DNA of 63,109 bases from Spinellus fusiger (Eukaryota > Mucoromycota > Mucoromycetes > Mucorales > Phycomycetaceae), in assembly GCA_025094145.1 (NCBI GenBank), contig JALLLS010000132.1, forward strand, positions 1-63,109, in the 5' to 3' direction. A program made the position numbers and the translations under genes. Shown here one piece after another: positions 24,076 to 39,177 of the stretch (position 1 is its first letter; every line of letters starts with the position of its first letter). Below the pieces are notes generated by a model. The model worked only from the letters and a program-made list of their open reading frames with translations, had not been told where the DNA came from and did no database searches.

Positions 24076-24276
24076 ATTCATAAACAATATATTCTATTGA
24101 TAATACAATTTGATATTGAGGTATCCACAAAAGGAAATAATTACTTAGATACTTGCAAACCTTTTGATTTTAAATACAGTTCTATAAAAGGCAATGGATT
24201 TTAGACGTAAAAAGAAGGAGATATCACCGCCTAAAAGCCAGAAAAATCTTTGGGTGTCTAGATCAACTATTTACAG
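24076..24276 (+). repeat. Dispersed 200-bp repeat, copy 2
   Basis: Partner of 15781-15980, same orientation and practically the same length (201 versus 200 bp), diverged by scattered substitutions and compensating small indels. The shared ends (ATTCATAA and TTACAG) define the unit, and the flanks are unrelated. Confidence 0.8.
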
Positions 24277-26830
24277 TCTAGATCTTGTAACTTGGATTTT
24301 ATTAGTAAGATTCAACATTAGAAACATAACTATCAATAGAACCTGATACTTTTGAGATGATTTCTGCATAATAGTTTTAAAGGTTGATTAGAAATAACAT
24401 TTAACCTTAAATTTAGAAATAATGAATGAACACTGCAGTTGTATTAAATATGAAAAGACTGAACAAAGACACAGATATGCTTCAGACAAGCAAAGTCGAT
24501 GTTTGAATATCTGCTCTTAATCTACTAAATAGGAAATATATTGTAAAGTGGGCCGTACCTTCCTTTTCAATTTATTTTAATAGGCATTTGTCAAATGAAT
24601 CAACCTTAAAAATAGATTAAAATAAAATAACCATGGTTTTTACTTGGTGGGTAAATTTCAAGAAACAGTTTAAGAAATAACTAGTGCATGATGATAATAA
24701 CATCAATATGTAAAAAATGCAGAAAGTATAGAATGAATCTCCGGTTTACACATTATTTCTTTATTAAGATTAATATCTCCGCGTCAAATATTAATTTCCG
24801 CTTGAGGGTCGGCTCCAGATCAAAGGTATTGATTTCCTCCCTGGCTGTATCTATAAAGTACAACAAAGAGACATATACTCATAGAAGGTGGTAACTTGTT
24901 CAAAATAGAATGAGAAGAAATAGAAAGATGGTCATCTTAATTCAACTCTAAAAATGAGTGATTAGTAATAAAAAAGACTCTTCAGTAGAATATAACTTTT
25001 TTTTTCCTACTCACGAATGAACTACTGTCTGCCTTTTATCTGACAATGAACAGTTTGGTATTAAGATACTCTTTATGTGTATCTTTCCTTACAATTGAAC
25101 AGGATATCGGATTCTAAATATGAACTGAAAGAATAGGGATTCATCGTTGTCAAATCCATGCATTTATCCTTTCTTGTCCTAGACTTCTTTGAATCTTGTG
25201 AATTTAGTAATGTCAGAATAAACTTTGGTATAGCAAATGTGTTAGGTAATGACTTTTTTTTACAGCCGCCATTAATATCACCTGATATCAATAAGAAGGG
25301 GGTTATGTGTGATGAGATAGCCTATTCAGTGTTAGTGCATAGCATAGACTAAGTATTGCTTTCTATGCTATTCTCCATACTATAATGCATAAGATGATGA
25401 TTCTTGTGCAAGTGTTGGATGACTGACATTAGTCACTTGTCATATTAAACACTAGGATATTTATTCATCCATAGCATGTCTACATGTTATATTACGAGTC
25501 TATATAAATATATAAATATATAAATATAAAATAGGCTCTCCATAGAGTATAAAGGGTTTAGAAGTACGGGGATGTTAGGCCAAACATGGCCAGCGAATGA
25601 TCAACATGAGATAATTACGTGAATGCACCCTTCAGTATTATATAAAAAGATCTTTATATAGCAAGAATGAGGGGCAGTAGTAGTATAGAGCCTATGTACT
25701 TTATTTATTTCTTGTACACTTGCCACATGATTTTTGCTCTAACTATGCAGCTCTCAATCCATGTCGTACCCGATGCGTTATATTTGCCACCAATCCTGAA
25801 TATGAGATAGATAGGCATAGATCCGCTGCTATGAATGATACAACATAAGATGAGTTGTTTTTTTTTTCATTTGGTAGTATTAAACTAGAAACATAAACAA
25901 TAAGAAATAGTACAGACTAATCTCATTGATACAATAACTCAACTATCAAAAGAAAGATGGAACTATACCTAGACATCCACTATGGGTTGACTTGCCGATG
26001 TTTTCTAGGGTTATCCTTTACTCTTCCGTCTTCTATGCTGGAACTGGATACAAAAAGGCCCCTTGAACTCTCTGTGGCATTACTCTATAATCAATCAAGC
26101 TTTGAAAGATGAAAATAAACTAAGAATGGTTGATTGTGTTTGTAGTGCTAGCCATGAATAAGAAAATAAACAAATATCCGATCAATACAAAATCTGTTAA
26201 AGACAAGAAAGAGCTTAAATAATAACAAAGCGGTCAAACAGATTGGATTTCAAGCTTTAGAGTACTGCAAGTTCTTTTTATTTTTATTTTTATTTTATTT
26301 TATTTTATTTTATTTTATTTTTATTTTTATTTATAAAAATTATTCCTACCATGTCAATCAAGGCTATTATACAAAATAATGACATGAAAAAGAGGGGTGA
26401 TTGGATAGAGGGATTAGAGTATCAACAAGTCCAATAATATAGGTTGGTTTGAGAAATTTGGGAACATAAAAATCATCATTTTCAGGGGTAACTTTTTTTT
26501 TTGTTTTACCTTTGGAATAAGAATCAACAACAGTTGATATTATTTCTCCTCTCCCCTCACTTTATTTTCTTGGTTGCAATCAAAGAAATAAGGTTTTATA
26601 GACTGTACAAGATGATAACACGTAACGCCTTATAGCACCATGTAGCTATACAACCATGGCGGTAGATAAATGTTAACAGCTACTGTAACAGCTTGTAGAT
26701 AGAGTGAGACCTTATTTCTCAGAGTTATCTCAATTACTATTTATACTGCTTGTATTTCTACTTTTTATTATTATTATTGATTATTTACTACCTGCCTTTC
26801 ACTTTTAATTCTCTCTACCCTTTTATTACT

Positions 26831-27084
26831 ATGCCTGTCAACGTGAACTCTGGATGCTGTGGTGGTTCCTGCCTGTGTGAGGTTGGAAAATGCGAATGCA
26901 TTGCCAATGCCTGTAAATGCAACACTGAAACAAAAGAAGGAGGTTGCTCTAGCGACATGTAAGTTGTGAAATAATGCCATAAAATGAACAAGTGGGATGA
27001 ACACTATCAATATGTTATAGTTCATCAGGATGTAGTGGCTGCAAGTCTAATTGCCATACCGACAAGGCTTCAGGAAACAACTGA
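26831..27084 (+). CDS. Metallothionein, two exons
   Basis: Exon 1 is 26831-26958 and exon 2 is 27021-27084; the GT-AG intron of 62 nt splits an isoleucine codon. The 63-residue product has 12 cysteines arranged as CC, CxC, CxC, CxC, C, CxxC and C, plus one His next to the last Cys (SNCHTD). There are no aromatic residues, as is typical of metallothioneins. Its role would be cytosolic binding of copper, zinc or cadmium (family knowledge). Without splicing the frame stops at SSDM just after the donor site; joining exon 2 adds the GCSGCKSNCH cluster, which strongly supports the intron. An upstream in-frame ATG at 26750 would add a hydrophobic leader from the AT-rich 5' flank and is not preferred. 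Confidence 0.85.
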
Positions 27085-30000
27085 GGCTGTTCTCTTTTTG
27101 TATTGGATTAACATACGCGACATTATTTTTGTTGACAAAGAGGACCTACACATCAATAAATATACTTCATTCTACCTTTCATTAAGGCTTTTAATCGGCT
27201 TATTATAATACGATGTGTTGACAATTATTAGTGTGTGTGTGTGTGGTATATAGTTAACTATTAGAGTCTAGAATCATACTTATGATTTATTTGATGAATA
27301 TGTTGGGTAGGATGTATAATTGTTATTTTAACTGAACTGTCTTTTCTTCTTCTTCTAAATGACATCATTATCCATGATCTAGTAGATGAGAAATTGAATA
27401 ATAAACAGAGAAAATCCACAGCTAATTAAAATATATCATTGTTACAAGTGGTGCTATATGTCTCTTTTTCTCAAATATTTACTATGGATGCTGTTGAGGG
27501 GATTGTATTTATGGTCACAGTATAAAGATAGTATTTTTACTTTAGAGAAATAGACATCCTGTTATGGCTATAGGATTGTAATGGAGGTGTGTATGTAGCC
27601 ACATCGCATGGATTAAAAGTAGAAGATCAAAAATCGACTTTCAATCCGTTATTTCTATATTTTGAATATAGATATAGATATAGATAGATGCATATACAAG
27701 ATATATTAGATGAATAACTTCAACCTGCTATTCGAGCTCTGCTTGTTTTATATCTAAATAAACAAGTCTTTGATATGAACATTGATCTTGTGTAAAGCTA
27801 GTAGACACTGTATAGTTCTTTTTCTAGAAGAAGAAATGCCGCAGGAGGTGGATTTGTAAAATAAACAATGCAGTACAAGAGGAATATATAGTTTAGTCTT
27901 ATTATTGGTTGAGATGACCTTATCAGTAGATTAGATTTAATGTTGGACTCTTTATAAATGTAACTGGATTAGAGTGGGATGTAGGCCTCTTTAATTTAAT
28001 AAAAATCTTGCCTAGTGTCGCTTACACTTTCAGCACTAAGAGTAGTTAGTTTGTTTGTTGATTGTTATTGTTATTTACAAAAGTGCTCCCTTCATTGAAG
28101 TTTGATGTTTCAAAGTTCCAATTTTTGATCTTTTGATCTTTTAATCCTTTGATCTTTTAATGACTTTATATGGTATATCAAGGAGATTAGAAGCATATAT
28201 AAAAATATAAAAATATAAAAATAAAAATATAAAAATAAAAAAAGAGTCTATAGAAAGTATTTTGTAGGATAGCAGCTCCTCCTGTCTCTCCATCCTTGTC
28301 AAAGGTCAAATTATTAAGACAGAAGGCTATGACATTCCACATGAATAAATAATAACACAAAGGACATGATCCGTAAAGGCATACAATTGTACATTACTCT
28401 ACAACTCTACATGTTTTAAATGCTCATGTATAAATACATGTATACTCTTAGTTTATTCATATCCAACTGCTAAGGTGTACTGAATATTAATGAGCTGAGA
28501 AAGATGGAAAGATGGAAAGGGAGAAAAGGAGAAAGAAAGATGTTGAAGGTGTAAAGAATAATTCCTATCCCACCATGGTCAGTGCAGAAACAAAGTTATT
28601 TTCCCGTATAGATCCACTTTGACTATTCTATATCTCCTATTTCCAGGAGAAACCTGAGCATGTAAACTATCCGTAAAAAGGTAGATTTCTTAGGATAAGT
28701 CTAAATATTTATAGACTCTCCATGACTCTTCATCCATTAGGCTGTCATCACTTATGAAGAAAGAAGAAGCATAACAAGAAAAAAGGGGGAAAAAAGAAAA
28801 AAGAAAAGCATCTTTCACTCATGTGCACACGTGGATCAAACTTGTTCATTTATAGAGAATAGTATTATTGGATGCAGTTATTATATCATAGATCAATAGT
28901 AGCAGATCTGTTATATCTATTGCAAGTTGATAATAACTTGTTATACTCTCTCTCTCTCTCTTTATATCTACATCTACATCTATCTCTATTTATATATATA
29001 TTTCACAAGAGAATTCTATGCACAAAGTAAGTGATCTTCCTTGGACATAAGAATTGCAAGAAGCAATGACCTTGATAAAAAGAGCAAAACAGAATAGCGC
29101 AGAACACAGACCCATCTTAGTGACCAAGTCAATAACAGGGAAAAAACAAATTGACAATGAATACTTTCCTATTCCAACTAGCACAAGACTGAGAACAGCA
29201 GACAGTCTTTTCAACCAGCATATAGCTCAACAGAGTAACTTTTTCTTTTTTTTTAAAAAATAAATAAATAAATAAATAAAAGACTTATTCATTATAAAAG
29301 AAGAAAAACAGTTCATGTAGGTAGGAGACACTATGGAGCAGTGATTGTTCTCCTGAAGAAGCCCAAAAGAAAGAAGCCCAAACCGTACTAGAAATAGAGT
29401 TCCAAAAGACTGCCCACAAGTGTTTCAAAACACCCACAAAGGATTGTCCTTTACGCGATACACTATAGAATGACCTTGACCCAACATTCCTCTTCTCTTC
29501 TCTTCTCTTGGACTGACATTCAGTAGGCTCTCATGCCATGACAAAAAGACATGTGTGTTGTAATGTTTATATAATAATAATAATAACAATAATAATAATA
29601 ATAATAATAAAAAGAGAAAGAAAATGCTCTACTGTCTCGAACAAATACATAAAAGGAACTACAGAATATACAAAAGAGAAGGATGAGCTTGTTTGGTATT
29701 ATAAATAAATAAAAAAGTACACATTGGACTTATTGAACAAAATAATACACTGTAAGAAAAGAGAAAAAAAAGGGGAGAAACTATAATATCTGTACATCTT
29801 TCTTTTTTTTCTTTCTTTCTTTGGAAATGTTTGATAAAAGACTGAATGACATGGAAGCATAGACAAAATAAGAAAACAACCAAGCAAATGAATAAACGAA
29901 CAAACAAATGATATATACAAAAGATACCAACAAGGCTTCATGTAAATGTGCTAAGGATGAAAAAGGTAAAACAGAATAACACACCACAAGGAGAGTTATT

Positions 30001-30111
30001 TTTGTATGGATCACACTTCCTCTGTTCATACACATCCACAAGTGGACAAACACCAACGGCACCATGGCTGTGTAAAGAATAAGAAATAAAGGGGAAGGGC
30101 ACTTTTTTTTT
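27085..30111. other. Non-coding spacer before the C2H2 gene
   Basis: Three kilobases of AT-rich sequence with simple repeats: GT-rich at 27231-27245, (TATAGA)n near 27667-27687, (AAATATAAA)n near 28198-28240, CTCTCT at 28947-28962, (AAATA)n at 29257-29280 and (ATA)n near 29568-29610. Its right end (about 29680-30111) lies immediately downstream of the minus-strand C2H2 gene and probably contains that gene's 3' UTR. No credible gene was recognised. Confidence 0.55.
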
Positions 30112-32640
<2,529 letters not shown>

Positions 32641-32649
32641 TAGTAAGTT

Positions 32650-33420
32650 ATGTTGGCAAGTCTTGTACCTTGTTAACCCATCTTTGGCATCTATCACTGT
32701 CAATCAACTCCGCTCTCAGACAATGGGCAAGTCCATGAAGTCTTTGGGCACTTTATTCCAGCACCAGAATACGCTTCATCTTTCTATGGATAGCCTACAT
32801 GGAAGATCGATTGTCCACAGACTTGTTGAAAAATGTCCAAATAAGTTCAATTGGTTTGAAATCAGGGCCATGAATTGATCAATGGAGAGAGGTCTCAACC
32901 TATCTCTTCAATTTCCATGGCGTTGCTATCTTGTCTATTTTAGGGAGAGACCATTGTCTTCTGCTTGAAGGTGGCGAGTGGTTCCAGGGTTCAAAGAAAA
33001 GAAACAGAAAAGCTCAGGATAGTAGGCCTGTTTCAAGCCATGCGTGCACTTTTGCGGAGTCCAATGTCCTTTACACTACCCAGTTTCACAATCCCTCCAC
33101 CACTGAAGCACTTCCAGAGCATGGGTGTGCCATAGACTCCACTGTGCTTCATGCTAACAGCCAAATACTCCGAGAAGAGAGGTTTTAGATGTGTTTTTTT
33201 ATTTTTATTATTTCTCCTAATGACACAATTGATGCCATCACAGCCAAACGACCTGTGCTTGATCTCATCTGACCCAACAATGAAGACGTTCATGAGGCCA
33301 TCGGAGCCTTGTTTCCGTGGGTTTCTTAGTGAAGACAGACTTCTCGTGATTGTGAGAGCAATCGCCCTTTTGTTTCAAACATTGAGTATTCTTTTGACAG
33401 GATTCTTATCTTTTCTGCCT
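32650..33420 (-). pseudogene. Decayed Tc1/mariner-family transposase
   Basis: Minus-strand translation gives recognisable but broken pieces of a DDE transposase. Around 33150-33293 the fragment VGSDEIKHRSFGCDGIN matches the first catalytic Asp region (SDE...GSDG). It is followed by YGTPMLWKCFSGGGIVKL, corresponding to the conserved G-x-x-x-MVWGC-like strand. Further on, about 32836-32871 encodes GPDFKPIELIWTFF, the counterpart of the SPDLNPIENLW signature with the last catalytic acid. In-frame stop codons and frame changes lie between these pieces, so no functional enzyme is encoded. Terminal inverted repeats were not identified. Assignment to Tc1/mariner is by motif resemblance. Confidence 0.75.
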
Positions 33421-35100
33421 TTCTAATGCCCTTTCTTTCCTGCTCATATTTCATCTGGAAAAAGTAGCGTGTTGTTTCTCTTGTGACCACTTTTGTCTTG
33501 CTTTAGCTATTTTTCTTTTTCTTTTTTCAAACACTGGAGCCATAAAAGGAAGAAAACACAGCACTCACCTTACCCTACCATCTTAATAACCTGCCTGCAG
33601 TGAAAAAGTAACTGTGCTCAACATGCGATAAAGGTCAGCATTGGACCTGTTGTTTTCTATGGGTCCGTGCATCATCATAGAGTGTATCCTATTCATAACA
33701 GTATATTTTCCTATCCAAGCTGTCTTTTTTTATTTTATTTTTATTTAAAAAAAAAGATTATTTATTTATTTATTATTTCTATCATTCAATATTAGAAATG
33801 TGTTCAGTCTAATAGACTTGGTGAAATTAAACCACCATAAGAAGTAATAGTAGTTGCCTCTTACATCCACCTTCCCTTCAGAAGATCGTGTCGGTATTTA
33901 AAATGATGCTCTGTTCTTTCTTTCAGTGTCTTAAAAGGAAAAGAAAAATGTCTAAAGAAAGAGAATAGAAAAAAAAAGGGGGACCGTGTCATAGCAACCC
34001 GTGACCCTTGTCAGCATCATATCGGAGCATTTAGAATCACCTAAATGTCTCCTAGCTGTTGCTATAGAAACTCAACTTCAAATAAATAGACAAGTCAGCC
34101 TTTTTCTATGGATGTTCAATTACGCTACTATTTTATAGGGTGTGACTTTTGTAGGACGTTAAACTCCTAGGCTGTGTGGGTGGAACGGGTGGATAGCTGT
34201 TCTCTTGATCTTATTCTTATGCAGCTACAGAGGGCCACGTTGTGTCATTCATTGCCTGTGTAAGAATCAAGATGTCCTTTTACTTTATTCTCTGCAATAA
34301 AGTGAGATATTTCATTTTTAATATCGGCATAAATTGCTGAGATAGGCCCATTGTTTTATCCCTCCTTTTTTTTTTTTATAAAAAAAAGTCTGTTCATACG
34401 CTACTTCTGTCCCACCACCAGAACAAGTCAAAAAGAAACCTGGATAAATAATCCACTCTCTACTATCCTATCTACGGTGAGCAACGGGTGCTTTCAAGGG
34501 CAACAGATGGGTTTGTCCTACGCATTGAGTTCACTCTCCACACCAAGCTACAGAAACTGTAGGCTTAGAGTGAGCCATTAGGACATTTCTACAGGTATCG
34601 AGAGCCCAAGATGGCCCTCACTGACACTGACAGTCATGTCCGCTGCATTTCCTTCTCCACTTACAAACATCTTTCTCTTCAGATGCATTAGGTAAGGCCA
34701 TTGATGTAGGCCTCTTGCTTACACCAGTGCGTTTTACAGCCTACCCAGGTCGACCTCAGTAGATCTCAGCCCACCACTACTCAATGGGGCTATTTTAACA
34801 TGCATCCTAGGCACAACTTCCTGCTTGTTCTGCTTTGCACTACACATGAGTCCTCGATAGTGTTGCCTTTTACTATTCACGTATCTAATCCAACAGATGG
34901 AGATGCTTATTTATTTTAATCTCAATGCAAGTAAGAACAGTCTGTGATCTACCTCACAAGGAACAAATTAGGCGGGGCTCTATTATGTACAAGTCATTTG
35001 GTAAGACAACATGGAATCACCCAGTGGCTCAATGGTGAAGAGGATCAGTGACAAAGAAGTAGGGAACCAGCCAATAGCATAGCATAATATAATATAATAT

Positions 35101-35300
35101 TAACAATAATAACACTAGTAATAATAATAACACTAGTAATAATAATAACACTAGTAATAATAATAACATTAGTAATAATAATAACACTAGTAATAATAAT
35201 AACACTAGTAATAATAATAACACTAGTAATAATAATAACACTAGTAATAATAATAACACTAGTAATAATAACAACACTACTAACAACAACAACAACAGTA
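35101..35300. repeat. 18-bp minisatellite, unit ACTAGTAATAATAATAAC
   Basis: About ten head-to-tail copies with very few substitutions (one ATTAGT variant near 35168), decaying into ACAACA repeats at the right end. Each unit contains an ACTAGT palindrome. No coding function is apparent. Confidence 0.92.
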
Positions 35301-38300
35301 ATTAGAATTGGAATTGGAATGATAGCATAGAAGAAAGAATAAGATAGAAAAAAGAAAAAAAAAAAGATAGTCGCTACATTACAACCCCAGCCCTCTCTCT
35401 TTTTAGTTTGTTTTTGAGCGACTGTTTTCAGAGGACTGTATCCACATGGCATTCTGAGTATAAAAGTAGGTTTTCCTCTTTTCTATGTTACTTCTCTCCT
35501 CTGCTACTCTTTGCGCAACAGGAGATAAATAGGACACAAGCACACAAACGTAATGTCACTGAAAAACAATCAACTGATGTATTCCCAATTTAATACTGTT
35601 CTGCTGGAGTGTACCAATCGGTAAAAGCGTTTGTCCCTCCAGTGGCTATCGACGGGGATTTTGTGTGCAGTGGTGTGCTTTATGTGCTTTGTGTGCATTG
35701 GCAGAGTGTAACTTTTTAACCATAGTGTCTGTGCTGTAACTGTGAGACATATTTTTGTTTCTGTCACTCTATTGTAATACATAGCTTCCCAGGATACATT
35801 TTATATTGAGATGGCTTGTGTATATTACATTCAACAAGTCAGACATTGGAATTACCAAGATGTTTTTTCTATTTGTTCAAAGGTTAGAATAAACAAGAAA
35901 TTAAATAAATATAAATATAAAATAGATAATAAATATAAAATAAAAAACTACAAGTAAATTTTGCTTAATATGTATGAATGTGTATATGAATGTGTGTGTG
36001 TTTTAAGCAGCTGAATTTATAAGACAATAGGAAATGAACTTTAGCCAGTGTCTCCTTTTTTCTCTTTTTCTTTCTTGTTGCTTGTTTACTTTAATTCTTT
36101 GTTTCCTTCCAATGTTGACGATTGCAAAGAGAAGCTAGCTATCATGGGAATAGAAATGAAGAGTGTATAAATTAGCTTTCTCAGGGGGAACATAGTGTTT
36201 CCTTGCGAAAAGAAAAAAGATAAGGTCCGTCTCAAAATGATAAAAAAGAATATGGCGTGAACAGTTGTCTTTCATCACTTAGTGCTTCCCAAAAAAATAA
36301 AATAAAAAATAAAAAATAAAATAAAAAATAAAAGCATCTTTGTCATTCGTTTGTCACAGTATCACGGGAATACCTTTAGGGAGTATGGTGGGTATGTGGG
36401 GGAGTCTAGGGTGGACGTTGAAAATAGCCAATGATGATAAGTAACTTGTGCCGATACAAAAAGAAGGAAAGAATGAAAAAGAATCAGTGTAAAACTACTT
36501 TTTTTTCTTTTTTTCCACTTTGTCCCGAAGTATAGTGGCAATACATTGATCATCAGTTGTGGTTGTACATGGAAATAGTGCAATGTTGAAACGTCGAAGT
36601 TTCATGATACTGTTTAGTCAAGTCTAAGCTTTGAAGGGCGTGGGTATCACCAATACCACCATAGTGATGATGCAATGCACCTTGAGTTACATTTTGATAG
36701 CACTTGTTGAATGATAAGTTGGTTCTCAGTACAGAGATCACTCGGTTCATGAATCCGGCAGTGACTTTATTACAGAACAACAGAGGGTGCATGGCAGAAG
36801 AAGATAGTCTGTAAAGACCAAATGAAAATGAGAAAAGGAAAAAGAGTCAAGTCCTGACACTAAGGATCTATTGATCTACTAATATTATGTATAAGAGTGG
36901 GTGCTTCTTGGGCCTTTGGTCTGCGCCCTCTTAATACACTCTTTTTTATTCTACCTGGAGACAGGTCCAGCGATGAACCAGCCTTGTGAATGGCATACAT
37001 CAGACTCTATGGTCTGTAGCTTTCATTCCATTGGACAAGGCTCTTATAGTAGTAGTAGTAGTTATGGCATAGGTTGCACCTGCCAGCAAGGCTTAAAAAC
37101 ATCGTCTCCCTAAAATACCAGTGGCGGGACCTACTTGGATTTATTTTAAGATGTTGTATAAAAGAGCAGTATTACTTCTTGCCTTTGTTCGATAAGTCAA
37201 AAGTTACACCGTAAAAAAAGAAAAAAAAAGAAAAAAAAGGGGAGGAGGGCAAGAAGAGATGGGAGGCCGGCGCGTAACTTTTTTCTTCTTTTCTCTTTCC
37301 TTTTTATCACCTTGGACTGTCAAGAGAGTATCTATTCTTTGCTTTGTTTCCGAATTGGACTGCCAACGTACTGTCATCTTTTCATCTCATGTTTTTTTAC
37401 AGAGATGAACGTGATGTTAGTGTAGGATGGATACAATAAATAAAAATAAACCAATTTGGGTGTGTACTTGATATAGAACAAAGAAATAGCATGGTTTCAC
37501 TACACTTTTGTCTTTGAAAGTCTCTTTGTATTGCATCTTAATACAACACATCTAAAATGGAACCATAGTGGCCCATTTTCACATGAACAAAGGCTAAATG
37601 TAGATTCACCTATCATGGACCAATAAGAAGAATAAAAAGGAGATAACTTGTCATTGTTACTGGTATTTCTCTTATGCACCCTTCCTTCAAAGTACTACAG
37701 AGAACAGAGACAGGGGGGGAACGAGAGATCTTGCTTTGGAATAGAAAATGTTTGTTGTATCTTGAACATTAGAATTGTGACTTGACTTTGCTTGGTCTAA
37801 ACTGGCAGTTGAGATCAAGAAATACGATTCTCCCTACAAAAAGAAAGAAAAGAAAGAAAGAAATATGATTCTTCTGTTGAAATATAGACTCATTATTGTT
37901 ATCAATGTAGACTATGTAGAATGGCATCACTGCTCTCTGGGTACACACGTAAAGATAGTACAAATGATTCAATAGTGAAAGTCTGTTTTGGCACTTGTAT
38001 TTATAATGTTATTCACACAGACAGCATATCAAATGAATGCAATTCTTTACTATAGTTAAATAAGAAACAATTTACCTATTTTCTTTGCTATGCCTGAATT
38101 AAATAGGAGGGATATTCACTGGCAAAAGATTAAGAGAATTGTGATAAGGATGGACAACTGAACTACCTATCATTCAAATGTAATAAAATTACTATTGTAT
38201 GAAAATAGAAGAATCCTTGTTCATAAGATTATTAAGATCATCATCATTATTTATACAATCTTGTTGATAAATAAAATAACGTAGATACAGTAAGCTGGTG

Positions 38301-38519
38301 TGTTCATATATAAATATCTATATTGTCTACAACGTTTTTATTTATTATTTATCAATATATATTTATGTTTTTAAAAGGTATTATAAACACTGAGAGTATA
38401 CATCATCAGATGCATCGACAGTAACTCATATTACAGCCATGCCAATAGAGATATTCGATATAAATATTATCATTTTTCAAGAGAATGGACCATTCACTAA
38501 AATGACATAATTTAGAATG

Positions 38520-38521
<2 letters not shown>

Positions 38522-38554
<33 letters not shown>

Positions 38555-38571
38555 TTCATTTATTCATTTAT

Positions 38572-38622
<51 letters not shown>
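38522..38622. repeat. Compound (TTTA)n-(TTCA)n-(CTAT)n microsatellite
   Basis: About 12 TTTA-type tetranucleotides, two interrupting TTCATTTA units, then about 13 perfect CTAT units. A tract of this purity is likely to be length-variable. Confidence 0.9.
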
Positions 38623-38623
<1 letters not shown>

Positions 38624-39177
38624 TTTACTAAAATGCATAGTAATGAATATTTATTATTTTCTATTGTGTAAACTTTACTCCTATTCTTAACAATAGATCA
38701 TGATGAGGAAGAGTGTACAGTTCATTTCTTCTTCTCTATAGTCAGGTATCTACCCTAAAACTCAATTCTTATTATACTACAATTACAGGAAGTATGTCTT
38801 GTATCGCCAATGCATTGGAAGAAGATGCATAAACATAGTCTTTTGGTGTATAGACTGTATGAATGAGACATATACCTTGACTACTTAAACCACACTTTCT
38901 GTTATTGGAGTTTCTGAACACTAGAATACAATGGAGACCAAGTCACATACTGACTTTCCAAGCAGCATAAAGCATCGGCATGAAAGAAAAGATGCCACTG
39001 AAACATCTTCTCTTGTGACTACAGCCAATAATATCTCTTGCCTCCCACCCAATACCTCCCCTATGCTAATGTCCTGCTGTTCTTCTCCAGCCTCTGAGTT
39101 TTAATTCTGAGATTCTTCTTGTTTCTTTCCTCACTCTTCTACTCTAGCCTAAGTTTTCCCTTGTCTGTCCTTATTGA

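Larger units (their letters stand above)
21954..26830. other. Gene-poor AT-rich region
   Basis: Nearly 4.9 kb without a credible gene on either strand; the few open frames are short and low-complexity. Contents recognised: an imperfect array of about 9-bp units of the type ATGRGTAAC at 22788-22856, the second copy of the dispersed repeat (24076-24276), and a (TTTTA)n stretch at about 26276-26335. No tRNA-like fold with A and B boxes was found by eye. Confidence 0.6.
33421..39177. other. Long gene-poor AT-rich region with satellites
   Basis: 5.7 kb without a credible gene. It contains the 18-bp minisatellite at 35101-35300, A/T-rich simple repeats (36289-36330, 37212-37236), an (AGT)n run near 37050 and a compound TTTA/CTAT microsatellite at 38522-38622. 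Short open frames (for example 36901-37113) have no family resemblance and no intron-extended model. Confidence 0.55.

Noticed and set aside
29054..29263. 69-codon plus-strand frame with a protein-like charged composition.
   Set aside because: It ends in poly-Phe/Lys from simple sequence, has no exon partners with good splice sites and resembles no family.
35029..35452. Two long minus-strand frames of Leu/Val and Ile/Thr repeats.
   Set aside because: They are translations of the 18-bp minisatellite and reflect the repeat unit only.
36901..37113. 70-codon plus-strand frame with several Cys and a poly-Ser run.
   Set aside because: The Ser run is an AGT microsatellite, the Cys spacing fits no metal-binding pattern, and no homologous family is known to me.
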